64,000 nucleotides of DNA from Neorhizobium galegae (GTDB lineage Bacteria; Pseudomonadota; Alphaproteobacteria; Rhizobiales; Rhizobiaceae). Below, piece after piece: positions 35,501 to 44,399 of this stretch. Below the pieces are notes generated by a model that ran no database searches, was not told the DNA's origin, and worked only from the letters and a program-made list of their open reading frames with translations. Made by a program: the position numbers and the translations under genes. The stretch's first letter is position 1. Each line of letters starts with the position of its first letter. Where the stretch lies: assembly GCF_017877055.1 (NCBI RefSeq), contig NZ_JAGIPG010000006.1, forward strand, positions 124,001-188,000, given 5' to 3'.

Positions 35501-36087
35501 AGATCCAGCACATGGGCAAAAGCTTTGGCGAGCTCCGGATCGTCTTCAGCAGACGTCGCGGTCAGCAGCGAACGGCGTGCGTCGGCAAGCAGGGCGGAGG
35601 CGGCGCGGTCGTCGAGCACCGAAAAATGGCCGGCGACATTGGCTTCGAGCGGAAACTGGTGCAGCAGCGCTTCGCAGAAGGCATGGATGGTCTGGATCTT
35701 CAGCCCGCCCGGGGTCTCCAGCGCCTTGGCGAACAGCCGTCGGGCTTCGGCAATCTTCAGCTGGCCCGGCTCTGCGCCCTCGATGCCGGCGATCCGCTTG
35801 CGCAATTCGTCGTCGGACAGCACCGTCCATTCCGACAGCCGCTGGAAGACGCGGTTCGACATTTCCGATGCCGCCGCCTTCGTATAGGTGAGGCAGAGGA
35901 TCGAGGAGGGCCGGCAGCCGGCGAGCAGCAGCCGGATTACCCGCTGGGTCAGCACATGTGTCTTGCCAGAGCCGGCATTGGCTGAAACCCAGGCGGAACT
36001 CACCGGATCGGAGGCAAGCGATTGCTGCACCGTCGTCCAGTCGATCCACGTGATCGGATCGTCGCCCTCGGGAGCCAGGTCACTCAT
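32542..36087 (-). CDS. addA: Double-strand break repair helicase AddA
   Basis: AddA is the UvrD-type helicase-nuclease of the AddAB complex, the functional counterpart of RecBCD, which resects DNA ends for recombination. The 1181-residue protein has Walker A in SANAGSGKTHVL (core residues 36-43), helicase motif II VDEAQDTSP, motif III GDEKQSIYSFQGA, motif VI VGMTRAADRL and a C-terminal PD-(D/E)xK nuclease with ILDYKTN. The ATG at 36087 overlaps addB by eight bases; the frame is open 41 codons further upstream but that part is inside addB. It is the last gene of the divL operon. Confidence 0.96.
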   Translation of the reverse strand: MSDLAPEGDDPITWIDWTTVQQSLASDPVSSAWVSANAGSGKTHVLTQRVIRLLLAGCRPSSILCLTYTKAAASEMSNRVFQRLSEWTVLSDDELRKRIAGIEGAEPGQLKIAEARRLFAKALETPGGLKIQTIHAFCEALLHQFPLEANVAGHFSVLDDRAASALLADARRSLLTATSAEDDPELAKAFAHVLDLGDEFGLETLLGDIIANRTAIRRFIAHAERHGGIGVELKRALGLGPADTEDSIAAGYWPLPGLSGLTLDLYLALADQKGGQKVTDVAYGLRLAAKEPDVLKRAQHLDQIFLTREGKPKADSSLIAKAMTTTAPDLADAVATARAHVVACRDRLRLVRMFLATKAALTLAQRLNDDYEDLKKQRSLLDFEDLIARTADLLTRDGVGAWVHYKLDQGIDHILVDEAQDTSPIQWTVIKSLAEDFYSGASARETRRTIFAVGDEKQSIYSFQGARPERFAEERSETEKRVRASGQAFHPVRLPLSFRSTADVLAAVDQVFSLEENFRGLSALGEPVQHRSNRIGHPGAVDLWDVVVPEVSEQEEDWTAPFDSTPDKAPSAILASRIANRIDEMIGKETIIEKGVERPIEAGDILVLVRKRDAFVNALTRALKRRDNIPVAGADRLRLTSHIAVQDLLALGRFLLLPQDDLSLAALLKSPLFNLSEEDVFEVAARRAENTSAWAQLNRLGEEQPLRFRDAADRLQHLLALSRQLSPHDLFARILGAQGGRRKFLGRLGTEAGDILDEFLTFALDHETSGLPGLQAFISTLEIESPEVKREQDGGRNEVRIMTVHASKGLEAPVVFLVDSGSKAFISSHVPKFRLLRIGGEDVPAWVPGKMLTNAMTSADDDRIRTSTEEEYRRLLYVGMTRAADRLIVCGYRGKIDNPDTWQSMISKALAADEHHCSPAEFHGADGEWGGFRWRLPAAPGQAPKAAHRETAPAGKQALPQALSRPVPAQKMLPRPLSPSGAGTMIDDDADDLIITSPLFGDQTQGAGLALQKGKLVHRMLQMLTDFPEAERASAARRYADRAARFWPAGEREKLVASVMSVLAHAELGPIFSERSQSEVSIMGTLVLEGRDYAISGRIDRLVVTEDRVFILDYKTNRITPKTSQDVPLSHRAQLAIYREILKPLYPAKHFECVLVYTESAQVVSLPPELLSRSLAELKTK

Positions 36088-39000
36088 CGGTTTCCGCCTC
36101 CTCGTCGTCGGCCGTCGACCATTCGGCCACGCGGGCGAGGTGGTCGTATTCGCCGCCGAAATCCGTCTGTGCCATCGGCACAAGCCGCGATGCGAAGCCG
36201 GCTTGCCCATTGCGCAGCGTGATGACGAACCGGGTCAGCTGTTCGAGCGCTTCTTCGGCCAGATCGAGCGCCGATTTCGGCTGGCGTTTGGCCGTCGCGC
36301 TCGAACCCTCGTTGTTGACCTTGTCCTCCCGGAAACGGTCACCGGGACGCAGCCGGACATAAAGCAGCTTGTCGGGCGTCAGCGAACCCGCGCCCTTGAA
36401 CGCTCCGGCCTTGAGGGCAGCCGCCTCGAGCCCAAGCTGCGGATCGAGCAGCGCCCGCGCCTGCGAAACCGATGGGCTGAGACCGGTCTTGTAATCCACG
36501 AGATCGGCAAGCCCTGAACCCTTTATGTCGATCCGGTCGGCAATGCCGGTAACGCGAATGCCGGCCGGCTCGACCTCCCAGCCCGCGCCGACTTCCGTCA
36601 TCGTCTGGCGGATATCCGGCGCGCGTTCGACCTCCCAGTCCAGGAAGGCGCGAGCGACTTCCGCAAATCGCGGGCGCCAGACGCGGTCGATATGAGTTGG
36701 CAGCTGTTCCGCGTCGAACAGTTCCTCGGTGATCCGTCGCATCGCCTCTCTGGCGGCCGGCGTACCCGGTTTGTGGCCTTCGCGGGTATAGCGGTCGATG
36801 ATCGCGTGGTAGAGTGTGCCGCGTTCGGAAGCGCCCGGATCGCGGTTGAAGGGATCGAGCGGATCGAGCTTCAGGATGCGACGGGCGTAGATCGAATAGG
36901 GGTCGCGGCGCAGGCGGCCCACCTCGCTGAAGGAGTATTTTTTCGGCTGCAGATCCGCCGGTGGTTTCGGGGCCGGGCGCTTGGCGACCGGCTGGTTTTC
37001 GCCGGCATCGATCATCGACGCCCAATCGCGATACTGATTGCCGCGCGCCTTGAGCTCGTCCGCGAACTGCTTTCCGCCGAGCGCCAGCAGCCTCTGCAGC
37101 CAGCGCGAGGCGACCGTCGGCGTCGACCCTTGCCGCGTCGAGCGCGACAGGATGAGATGCCGGGTGCCGCAGGCCATTTCGAAATCGTGGGCAAGCTGGC
37201 CGATCCGGCGTTCCGGCGGCTCCAACCCCATGTCGGTTTTCATGGTGCGGGAGAGAAACGGGTTGTTGACCGTCTGGCCAGGCCAGGAACCTTCGTTGAG
37301 CCCGCCGAGGATCATCGTATCGACCCTTTGCAGCCGGGCTTCGAGCGTGCCGAAGATGAAGATGCGCGGATGGCTGAGCGAGCGGGGTTTGACCGCCTCG
37401 CCGGTCGTCAGCGCCATGACGATATCGATCCATTGCGGACCGTCTGCTTCCATCTGCCCGTCGGTTTCTATGACCTCGGAGAGCAATCCCGCCAGTCTTT
37501 CGCCGGCTTCTCCGGACCAGAGCGTCGCCAGGTCTCCCCGCTCGTCCACACAAAGGGCTTCGAGAGCGCGGCCGGTGCGTTCGGCCCAGTCGGACAGCGG
37601 AAGCTTTGCGGTGAGGCCACGTCCATCCGGCCGGCGGCGGACGAGGGCGGACGCGAGCGGCTCGACGGCCTTCGCCAATCTCCGGGCCAGATCACGAGCC
37701 CTGTCGGCGGCATCTGATGGCAGCGACAGCCGCCAGTGCGGCGCATGCCTGTCTTCGAGCTGCGCGGCAAGCTGGATCTCCAGCAGCGGCTCCAGCGCTG
37801 AAATGTCCATGTCGCCGAGACCGCCGCGCAGCGCCAGGATTTCGAGCGCTTCGACGGCCGACCGCAGGTCCGCCGCCGGCAGGCCGAGGCGCAGGAGCGG
37901 ATGTTTGATCAGCGCGACGATTGCCACCGGATCGCCGGGCCGCAGCGTCGCTTCGAGGAGAAGCTGGGTCAGCGTGCCCTGCGGCGTGCCGGACAGCGGC
38001 GAACCGGCTGAATCGTCGGCGAGCAGGTCGAAACGGGAAAGCTCGGCGGTCACCCGGCGGGCAAGCGCACGATCCGGCGTGATCAATGCCGCCTGGGCCT
38101 CGCCGCCGTCTTTGCCCGGTTGTTCGAGCGCCAGGCGGAGCGCGATGGCAATCGCCACGGCCTCTTCGCGTTCATTCGAAGCCTCGATCAGCGAGACATC
38201 CGCGAAGGCACGGGCAAGCAGGCTGGGATCGGCGCTATCCCGCCACGTGCTCCAACTGTCCGTTGCCTTGGCGGGTACGAGGGCCTGGGACAGCGTGGCT
38301 GCGCGGAACGCGATGTCGTCCGGAACCTCACCCAGCATGTCCACCTCTTCCCGCGTGATGCCGAGTTTCTTGAGCAGCCGAGACAGGCCGAATTGCGAAT
38401 GGCTGCGGCTGGCAGGCTCGGGTTTCCCGTCAAAGGCCTCTTCGCCGATCATTGCCCACTGGTCCGCCGGCATCGAAAGGTCGAGGCCCGGCAATATGAC
38501 GGTGCCGTTCGGCAGGTCGGAGATCGCGGCAATCAGGTCGGCAGCGGCCGGCACGGACCCCGTCGAACCCGCAACGATCACCGGACCCTTGTGGTCCCTC
38601 AAGGAGATCCGCCGGGCCTCCCCGCGCAGGATCGCCGCCTGGTGCTTTGCCGGCGAAGAACGGCGCAGTTCTTCGAGCCGCAGCGGCCAGAAGGCGCTGG
38701 CGATCGACAGGAACTCGGCGGTCAGCTGCCACCAGAGTGCATGTTCGCCGGTATCGAGTTTTTTGAGATCGGCCCAATCGCGCTCTTCGGTTTCGACGGC
38801 GTCGATGAGTTCTGCCAGCGCGCGGGCGAGCCAGATGGCATCGGCGGGGCTGGCAGGCGCCACCAGCGGCGATTCCGAATGGACGTCGAGCACGATCTTC
38901 GGAAGCTGGTTGCGCCAGGCAAGGATCAGCCGGCCGAGTTCGAGCAGGCGGGCGGTGCCGCCGATCGGCAGCGCGAGGTCCATTTCCTCCGGCGCCACGA

Positions 39001-39283
39001 GGTCGAAATAACCGCTGTCGTCGTCAGTCTCGCCGAGTGGCCGGATGACCGGCAGGATCGCCGAACGGCCGCCGAGCAGGTCGACGAATTCCGAGCGCAG
39101 CACGCGGGCCGAGCGCCGCGTCGGCACGTAGATGGTTACGTCCGCGAGCGAAAGCGGGTCGGTCGGATCGTAACGAAAAGTCTCGTTGAGCCGGCCGTCG
39201 CAGAGCGCGGCTGCCACGGTCTTGAGGAACGGCGCTCCGGCGGGGATAGAGAAGACCCGCTTCCGGCCGGAGGACGTGGTCAT
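36080..39283 (-). CDS. addB: Double-strand break repair protein AddB
   Basis: AddB is the second nuclease subunit of AddAB and, in the alphaproteobacterial type, carries a helicase-like fold without a good Walker A motif (VPTRRSARVLRSEF near residue 52). The 1067-residue protein ends with a RecB-family nuclease having LVDYKTG and the GTLYHAIIDRYTREG motif. It overlaps murU by four bases upstream and addA by eight bases downstream, so it is translated with both. Chi recognition in this lineage cannot be judged from sequence. Confidence 0.95.
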   Translation of the reverse strand: MTTSSGRKRVFSIPAGAPFLKTVAAALCDGRLNETFRYDPTDPLSLADVTIYVPTRRSARVLRSEFVDLLGGRSAILPVIRPLGETDDDSGYFDLVAPEEMDLALPIGGTARLLELGRLILAWRNQLPKIVLDVHSESPLVAPASPADAIWLARALAELIDAVETEERDWADLKKLDTGEHALWWQLTAEFLSIASAFWPLRLEELRRSSPAKHQAAILRGEARRISLRDHKGPVIVAGSTGSVPAAADLIAAISDLPNGTVILPGLDLSMPADQWAMIGEEAFDGKPEPASRSHSQFGLSRLLKKLGITREEVDMLGEVPDDIAFRAATLSQALVPAKATDSWSTWRDSADPSLLARAFADVSLIEASNEREEAVAIAIALRLALEQPGKDGGEAQAALITPDRALARRVTAELSRFDLLADDSAGSPLSGTPQGTLTQLLLEATLRPGDPVAIVALIKHPLLRLGLPAADLRSAVEALEILALRGGLGDMDISALEPLLEIQLAAQLEDRHAPHWRLSLPSDAADRARDLARRLAKAVEPLASALVRRRPDGRGLTAKLPLSDWAERTGRALEALCVDERGDLATLWSGEAGERLAGLLSEVIETDGQMEADGPQWIDIVMALTTGEAVKPRSLSHPRIFIFGTLEARLQRVDTMILGGLNEGSWPGQTVNNPFLSRTMKTDMGLEPPERRIGQLAHDFEMACGTRHLILSRSTRQGSTPTVASRWLQRLLALGGKQFADELKARGNQYRDWASMIDAGENQPVAKRPAPKPPADLQPKKYSFSEVGRLRRDPYSIYARRILKLDPLDPFNRDPGASERGTLYHAIIDRYTREGHKPGTPAAREAMRRITEELFDAEQLPTHIDRVWRPRFAEVARAFLDWEVERAPDIRQTMTEVGAGWEVEPAGIRVTGIADRIDIKGSGLADLVDYKTGLSPSVSQARALLDPQLGLEAAALKAGAFKGAGSLTPDKLLYVRLRPGDRFREDKVNNEGSSATAKRQPKSALDLAEEALEQLTRFVITLRNGQAGFASRLVPMAQTDFGGEYDHLARVAEWSTADDEEAETDE

Positions 39284-40026
39284 GCCTCCACCGGATAGCG
39301 CGCGATCACCGCTTCGGCTTCCGGAAGCGCCTCGGGCGTGCCGACGGTGATCCAGTGTCCGTCGAGCATCGTGCCGTAGAGCCTGCCCCGGGCGATCGCC
39401 TTGTCGAAATAGATATTGATGTTGAAGGCGTCGGACGGCGCGTCGTCGAGGAAGGACGGGTTCATCGCAAAGGCGCCGGCATAGACGACCGGGTTGGCCG
39501 GATTGTCGCGGTAGCGCCTCAATCGGCCATCCGCGTCCATGCCGAAATCGTTGATGCCGTTATGCCCGGTCGTATCGCCGATCCGGACGCAGAGCATCGC
39601 GATGTCCATGCGCTCGGGATCGAAGAACTGGGCGAGATGCTGCAGGTTGGTGGGTCTGCCGGGAATCTCGCCGATCCAGAAAAGATCGGCGTTCATGACG
39701 AAGATCGTGCTGCGGTCGAGGAGTTTCAGCCCCTTCACGATGCCGCCGCCATTGTTCATCAGCGCATCGCGCTCGTCGGAGACGAGGATTTCGAGGCCCC
39801 TATAGGCTTTGAGATGCGCCTCCATCTGGTCGGCGAAGTGGTGCACGTTGACGACCGCGCGTTCGACGCCGGCTTCCTTCAGCGAATCCAGCACGTAGTC
39901 GATCATCGGCTTGCCGGCGACGGGCACGAGCGGCTTCGGCATCGTGTTGGTGATCGGCCGCATGCGGGTGCCGAGCCCTGCGGCAAGCACCATCGCCTGT
40001 TTGATGGGGGCCTGTTGAATGGTCAT
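39280..40026 (-). CDS. murU: MurU-like nucleotidyltransferase (MurNAc-1-phosphate uridylyltransferase)
   Basis: This 248-residue sugar-phosphate nucleotidyltransferase has the signature LAAGLGTRMRPIT near residue 14, the PKPLVPVAGKPMIDY motif and the metal aspartate in NADLFW. Family members are often called mannose-1-phosphate guanylyltransferases. The gene directly follows an AmgK-type sugar kinase (12-base gap), and AmgK-MurU pairs are known from Pseudomonas to convert MurNAc to UDP-MurNAc in peptidoglycan recycling. MurU is therefore the best call, partly by context. It overlaps addB by four bases. Confidence 0.85.
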   Translation of the reverse strand: MTIQQAPIKQAMVLAAGLGTRMRPITNTMPKPLVPVAGKPMIDYVLDSLKEAGVERAVVNVHHFADQMEAHLKAYRGLEILVSDERDALMNNGGGIVKGLKLLDRSTIFVMNADLFWIGEIPGRPTNLQHLAQFFDPERMDIAMLCVRIGDTTGHNGINDFGMDADGRLRRYRDNPANPVVYAGAFAMNPSFLDDAPSDAFNINIYFDKAIARGRLYGTMLDGHWITVGTPEALPEAEAVIARYPVEA

Positions 40027-40038
40027 CGGAAACCGTAT

Positions 40039-41550
40039 TTATGATTCGGGCAGATCTATTCCAGCCCGGCGACACCAATCGCGCAAGGGGGTGAGCACAT
40101 CATGCTTGAGCGCCGTCGCGAGATGGCGGAGCGTCCGCGGCATGTGCTTCAGATAGCCCGGCTTTCCGTCCCGCTGCAAGAGCCGCACCCAGAGACCGGC
40201 AAGTTTGCAATTGCGCTGCGCCGCCATGATCGCCCAGGCTTTCAGGAACGTGGGCTCGTCGAAGGCTCCGAGTGCGCGGCGGAGCGTCACGTAATCCAGC
40301 ATCAGCTGGTCGGCGAGCGCCTTCGGGATGTCGACGCGCGCATCCTGGACGATCGAGGCGAGGTCATAGGCGGTCGGGCCGATCATCGCATCCTGGAAAT
40401 CGATCAGGCCGACGCGGCGCACGCCCGATTCATGGGGCCGCCAGATGATGTTCGGCGAATGGAAATCGCGCAGCAGCAGGTTCTTCTCGACGCCGACGAG
40501 CTCGCAGACCAGGTTGTCCCAGATCTCCAGGTATTCCTGCCGTTCCTCGTCGGTCGCCGGCGTGCCGCGCTTCCAGGGCAGGTGCCAGTCGATCAGAAGC
40601 CGGGCTTCCATCTTCATCGCCGTCGGATCGAAATCGGGAATGTGATGGATATGCCCGTCGCCGACCGGCAGGTCCTGGCGCATCTCGTGGCTGTGCAGGA
40701 AGGCGAGGCAGACGATGCTCTCCCGGTAACGCTCGGCGATGGGATTGCCGTCTTCGTCGACGGCACCTTCGTCGCCGAGATTTTCGATCAGCAGGATGCC
40801 CTGGTCGTAATCCACATGCAGCACTTCCGGTGCCGCCAGTCCCAGTCCGCGCAGATATTCGTCGATCGCCACGAAGGGGTAGGGGTCTTCGGCGAGATGC
40901 GCGACCTTGGGATAGGGCTTTCCGTCGAGAACCGGCGGGCCTTGTGCCGGGCGCGGCCAGTCCATCAGGATCAGCGTTTCGCCAGTTGCGATCGTCACGC
41001 TCTCATAGGCGCGTGTCGAAGCGTCGCCGGTGAGGAACCGCCGCCGGGCGCCGGCATAGCCGTGGCTGTCGAGGAATTCCCGGATCGCCAGCACGCGGCG
41101 GATCCGCTGCATCTGCGCGTCCGGTGCGGTGATCGTCGCGGTCCGGCCGTTGCCGTGCTGTTCGAGCCGGAGCTGGATGCGGGTCTGCGGCAGCAGGTCG
41201 TCGGCGACCTCAGGCCATTCCACCAGACAGATGCCGTTGGAAAGCGCCTCGTCGAAACCAAGCTCGTCCAGTTCGGAGGAATCACCAAGCCGATAGAGAT
41301 CGAAATGCGAGACCGGAATGCGCAGCTCGTAGCTCTGCACCAGCGTGAAGGTCGGGCTCGGCACTTCGAGCTCGCCGTCATCCGCAAGCGCGCGCAAAAA
41401 GGCCCGGGCGAAGGTGGATTTGCCGGCGCCGAGATCGCCGGAAAGGGCGATCCAGTCGCCCTTGTTCAGCGCCAATGCAAGGTCTTCGCCGAGGCGGATC
41501 GTTTCGGCCTCGTCGGCAAGTGTCAGGGTAAAAGTTGCCTCACCACTCAT
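40039..41550 (-). CDS. tsaE-amgK: Fusion of tRNA t6A ATPase TsaE and AmgK-like sugar kinase
   Basis: This 503-residue protein joins two enzymes. Residues 1 to about 150 are TsaE (YjeE), the ATPase needed with TsaB/TsaD for the t6A37 modification of tRNA, with Walker A GDLGAGKST (residues 38-46) and the SPTFTL motif. Residues about 165-503 are an aminoglycoside-phosphotransferase-fold kinase with LLRDFHSPN (catalytic loop) and LIDFQDAMIGP, matching AmgK, the anomeric MurNAc/GlcNAc kinase. The ATG at 41550 overlaps divL by four bases (ATGA), which decides the start. This fusion is known in alphaproteobacteria. murU follows, supporting the kinase role. Confidence 0.9.
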   Translation of the reverse strand: MSGEATFTLTLADEAETIRLGEDLALALNKGDWIALSGDLGAGKSTFARAFLRALADDGELEVPSPTFTLVQSYELRIPVSHFDLYRLGDSSELDELGFDEALSNGICLVEWPEVADDLLPQTRIQLRLEQHGNGRTATITAPDAQMQRIRRVLAIREFLDSHGYAGARRRFLTGDASTRAYESVTIATGETLILMDWPRPAQGPPVLDGKPYPKVAHLAEDPYPFVAIDEYLRGLGLAAPEVLHVDYDQGILLIENLGDEGAVDEDGNPIAERYRESIVCLAFLHSHEMRQDLPVGDGHIHHIPDFDPTAMKMEARLLIDWHLPWKRGTPATDEERQEYLEIWDNLVCELVGVEKNLLLRDFHSPNIIWRPHESGVRRVGLIDFQDAMIGPTAYDLASIVQDARVDIPKALADQLMLDYVTLRRALGAFDEPTFLKAWAIMAAQRNCKLAGLWVRLLQRDGKPGYLKHMPRTLRHLATALKHDVLTPLRDWCRRAGIDLPES

Positions 41551-44126
41551 TCGGCGGCGACGGACCGCGCTGTCGTGCCGCTCGGAATGCGGCACGTAAC
41601 CGTGGTTCCCTGGCCGGGCTTGCTGTCGATCGCCACATCGCCGTGATGGAGCGTCACGAAGCTCTCGACGATCGAAAGACCAAGGCCTGCACCGGAGCGC
41701 TTGCCGCCCTTGGCATTGGCCGAGAAGCGGTCGAACACGGTTTTCAGGATGTCTTCCGGGATACCCGGACCCTTGTCGGTCACCGAGAAGAACACGTCGC
41801 TATGGGTGCGCCAGCAGTTGAGCGTGATGGCGGAGCCGTCCGGCGCAAAATTGGTGGCATTGGTGAGCAGCTTGATGAGGATCTGCTTCAGCCGCTGCTG
41901 GTCGGCGACGATCGTGCCGAGTCCGGCCGGTGCGGTGATCGCCAGCGTCACGCCGTTCTCGTGCAGCCGGTCGGCGATCTGCATCGCCACGTCGTCGAGG
42001 AGCTCGTCGATCGACATTTCCGAGTAGTTGAGCTGCATGATGCCGGCATCGACGGTCGCCAGATCGAGGATGTCGTTGACGATCGTCAGCAGCACCGAGG
42101 AGGACGTCGAGATATGGTCGATATATTCGGCCTGCCGGTCATTTAGCGAACCGATGCCCGGCGTCTTGAGGAGGTCGGTGAAGCCGATGATGTTGGTCAG
42201 CGGCGAGCGCAGTTCGTAGGAGACGTGCTGAACGAAATCGTTCTTGAGTTCGTCGGCCTTCTGCAGCGCCTCGTTCTTTTCCTTGAGCGCCCGTTCCGCC
42301 CTGGCGCTCGCCGTCATGTCGACGAAGGTCAGCATCGTCTGGGCGTTCGGCAGCGGCGTCACGGCGTAATCGAGGATCAGGCCGGAATAGAGTTCGAACG
42401 TGCCCTGCAGCGAGGGGCGCTCGTCATCGAAATTGGTCAGCATCTGGCCGAAGCGGCGCCAGCCGTCCGGTTTGTCATAGGACGGCGCGCAAGCCGTCTC
42501 GATGGCCTTGATATGGGTGCCGGGCTTGGATTCCTCGGCGGTGATGCCCCAGAGCGCCCGGAAGGCGGGGTTCGACAGGCGGATGCGTCCGTCCGGTCCG
42601 AAGACGGCGACGCCTTCGGACAGATGATCGATGGTTTCGCCCTGAACCTGGACCAGCGTGTTGTAGCGGGTCTCGAGATCCACCTGTTCGGTGAGGTTTT
42701 CGAACACCCAGGTGGCGCCACCCTGCGGATGCGCGGTGGCAATGACGCGCAGCGTCTGGCCGTTCGGCAGGTGCCAGAGGTCGGTCTGGGTATCCGGAGA
42801 CTGGTAGACGGAAAGCGCCGTCTCCTTCCAGCTCCGCCAGCTGAGCTGTTCCGGCAGCTTGCCGTCGCTTCTCAGTTTGTCGAGCAGTTCGCTATTGTCC
42901 GGCCTCTGATCGAGGAAGGGTAGGGTCAGGCCCCAGAGTTGCACGAAGGCCTGGTTGTAGAACTGCAGCCGGCGGTCGCCGTCGAAAATCGCGACGGGTG
43001 TTGCCAGATGATCGAGCGTTTCCGCGTGGCTCTTGAGCGTCCGCTTCAGTTCCTCGCGCACCGCTTCCGCCTCGGACACGTCGATCGCAATGCCGGTAGA
43101 GCCGCCGGGAACCACGACATCGACCACATCGAACATGGTGCGGTTGCCATGCACCACCGTGGAAATCCGATCATGGAAAGGCGAGGTGGACGTCGCGGTC
43201 GCCCGGATCTTTTCGCGGGCGATCGAGCCCAGAAATTCGCGGTTTTCTTCGATGGCCCGCGCCGGGGTCGAAGCCTCCACGGCATCGCCATAGGCGTGGT
43301 TCACCCAGGTGAGCTTGCCTTGCGAATCGCGGCGCCAGACCGGCTGCTCGATGGCATCGAGCAGCGAGTGGAACAGCATGATCGAATTCGTCAGCCGCTC
43401 GCGCTCGATCTTCAGCTCGGCGAGTTCGGCCCGCAGGTTGTTGAGTGCGATGAAACGGACGAAGGCCTTGCCGCCCGAAACCCGGCCTTGCACTTCCAGG
43501 ATCTCGTCACGATTGGTCTCGACAACCATATCGAAGGAGCAGGCTTCGCCCCGCAGCAGTTCGATCGATTTTTCGAGTTCGCCGGCCGAGCTGCCGCGCA
43601 TCCAGCGGCCGAAGGCGAGAAATTCGCGGTCCTGCTGCGGCGCGCCGGTTTCCGCCGGCAGCTGGCCGAGGAATTCGGGCTTCGAGGAACCGCTTTCCCA
43701 CACGACGATCCGCCGGTTCTTGTCGGCGATCAGGGCTTCGAACTTGGAAATCCGCTGCTGCGCGTCAGAAAGGGCGCTGCGCATTTCCTGTGTTTCGGCT
43801 TCCATATTGCCGCGCTGGCGCACCAGCCAGATGGCGGAAAACAGGGCGGCACCCAGCGCGCCCATCACCAGCGATGAAACGATGACTTCCGTCGAGGAAA
43901 ACAGGCGGACGGCTGCATTGCCCGACTGCTGCGCAAGCGCCGCGGTCGCCAGCCCGGAAAGAGCGGTGCCCGAAAGAAAAGCACTGCCGAACAGCGCCAG
44001 ACGGCGAAGTCCTCCAACGGTCGCATTGCCGTTCGCAGGCCTCGAAACGAAACGTAAAGCCGGAGCGTCCGCTCCGCCGCAAAGGGGATCGGCCCGTTCT
44101 GACGAGCTCATTTTTTTTACCGACAT
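41547..44126 (-). CDS. divL: DivL-type PAS sensor kinase with tyrosine in the H-box
   Basis: This 859-residue protein has two N-terminal membrane segments (about residues 42-65 and 79-102), a long PAS-rich region (about 200-600), a dimerisation helix and a GHKL ATPase domain (N-box NATNFAP, DKGPGIP, GAGLGLSIV). The H-box reads HVSYELRSPL: Tyr637 (codon at 42216-42218) takes the place of the phosphorylated histidine, the hallmark of DivL. Caulobacter DivL controls CckA and thus CtrA phosphorylation in the cell cycle. The ATG at 44126 is preferred; upstream signals are weak. It heads the divL/tsaE-amgK/murU/addB/addA operon. Confidence 0.88.
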   Translation of the reverse strand: MSVKKMSSSERADPLCGGADAPALRFVSRPANGNATVGGLRRLALFGSAFLSGTALSGLATAALAQQSGNAAVRLFSSTEVIVSSLVMGALGAALFSAIWLVRQRGNMEAETQEMRSALSDAQQRISKFEALIADKNRRIVVWESGSSKPEFLGQLPAETGAPQQDREFLAFGRWMRGSSAGELEKSIELLRGEACSFDMVVETNRDEILEVQGRVSGGKAFVRFIALNNLRAELAELKIERERLTNSIMLFHSLLDAIEQPVWRRDSQGKLTWVNHAYGDAVEASTPARAIEENREFLGSIAREKIRATATSTSPFHDRISTVVHGNRTMFDVVDVVVPGGSTGIAIDVSEAEAVREELKRTLKSHAETLDHLATPVAIFDGDRRLQFYNQAFVQLWGLTLPFLDQRPDNSELLDKLRSDGKLPEQLSWRSWKETALSVYQSPDTQTDLWHLPNGQTLRVIATAHPQGGATWVFENLTEQVDLETRYNTLVQVQGETIDHLSEGVAVFGPDGRIRLSNPAFRALWGITAEESKPGTHIKAIETACAPSYDKPDGWRRFGQMLTNFDDERPSLQGTFELYSGLILDYAVTPLPNAQTMLTFVDMTASARAERALKEKNEALQKADELKNDFVQHVSYELRSPLTNIIGFTDLLKTPGIGSLNDRQAEYIDHISTSSSVLLTIVNDILDLATVDAGIMQLNYSEMSIDELLDDVAMQIADRLHENGVTLAITAPAGLGTIVADQQRLKQILIKLLTNATNFAPDGSAITLNCWRTHSDVFFSVTDKGPGIPEDILKTVFDRFSANAKGGKRSGAGLGLSIVESFVTLHHGDVAIDSKPGQGTTVTCRIPSGTTARSVAAE

Positions 44127-44333
44127 ATCCGGTCTGTCTCCGTCCAATTGCCGCTCATCGACAAGACATACCACATCACGCCTTGCCCGTAGCCGGACGG
44201 CTCCCAATCAGATGGTGGGAGCGCGACGATGTCCGAAAACCGCTGGCGGCTTTCGGCATCACGCTCCATGGAAGGCGCGAATCAAGTTCTAAAACAATAC
44301 TTGCTTAGGGAATCGCCGGGAAGGGCGGCGCCT

Positions 44334-44369
44334 AAAAAAGAAGCCGCAGCCTTTGTCAAGGCTGCGGCT
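44334..44369 (-). terminator. Terminator of ahcY
   Basis: A 12-bp perfect stem (AGCCGCAGCCTT/AAGGCTGCGGCT, 44342-44369) with a four-base loop is followed on the minus strand by TTCTTTTTT. It lies 31 bases beyond the ahcY stop codon and separates ahcY from divL. Confidence 0.92.
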
Positions 44370-44399
44370 ACCATATCTTGTGGATTAACCGGCTATTGA

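Noticed and set aside
37038..39011. 657-codon open frame on the plus strand
   Set aside because: It is antisense to addB, with low-complexity Ser/Arg/Ala-rich translation typical of high-GC shadow frames and no family resemblance.
40102..41646. 514-codon open frame on the plus strand
   Set aside because: It is a shadow of the tsaE-amgK fusion gene; the minus strand carries Walker A and kinase motifs.
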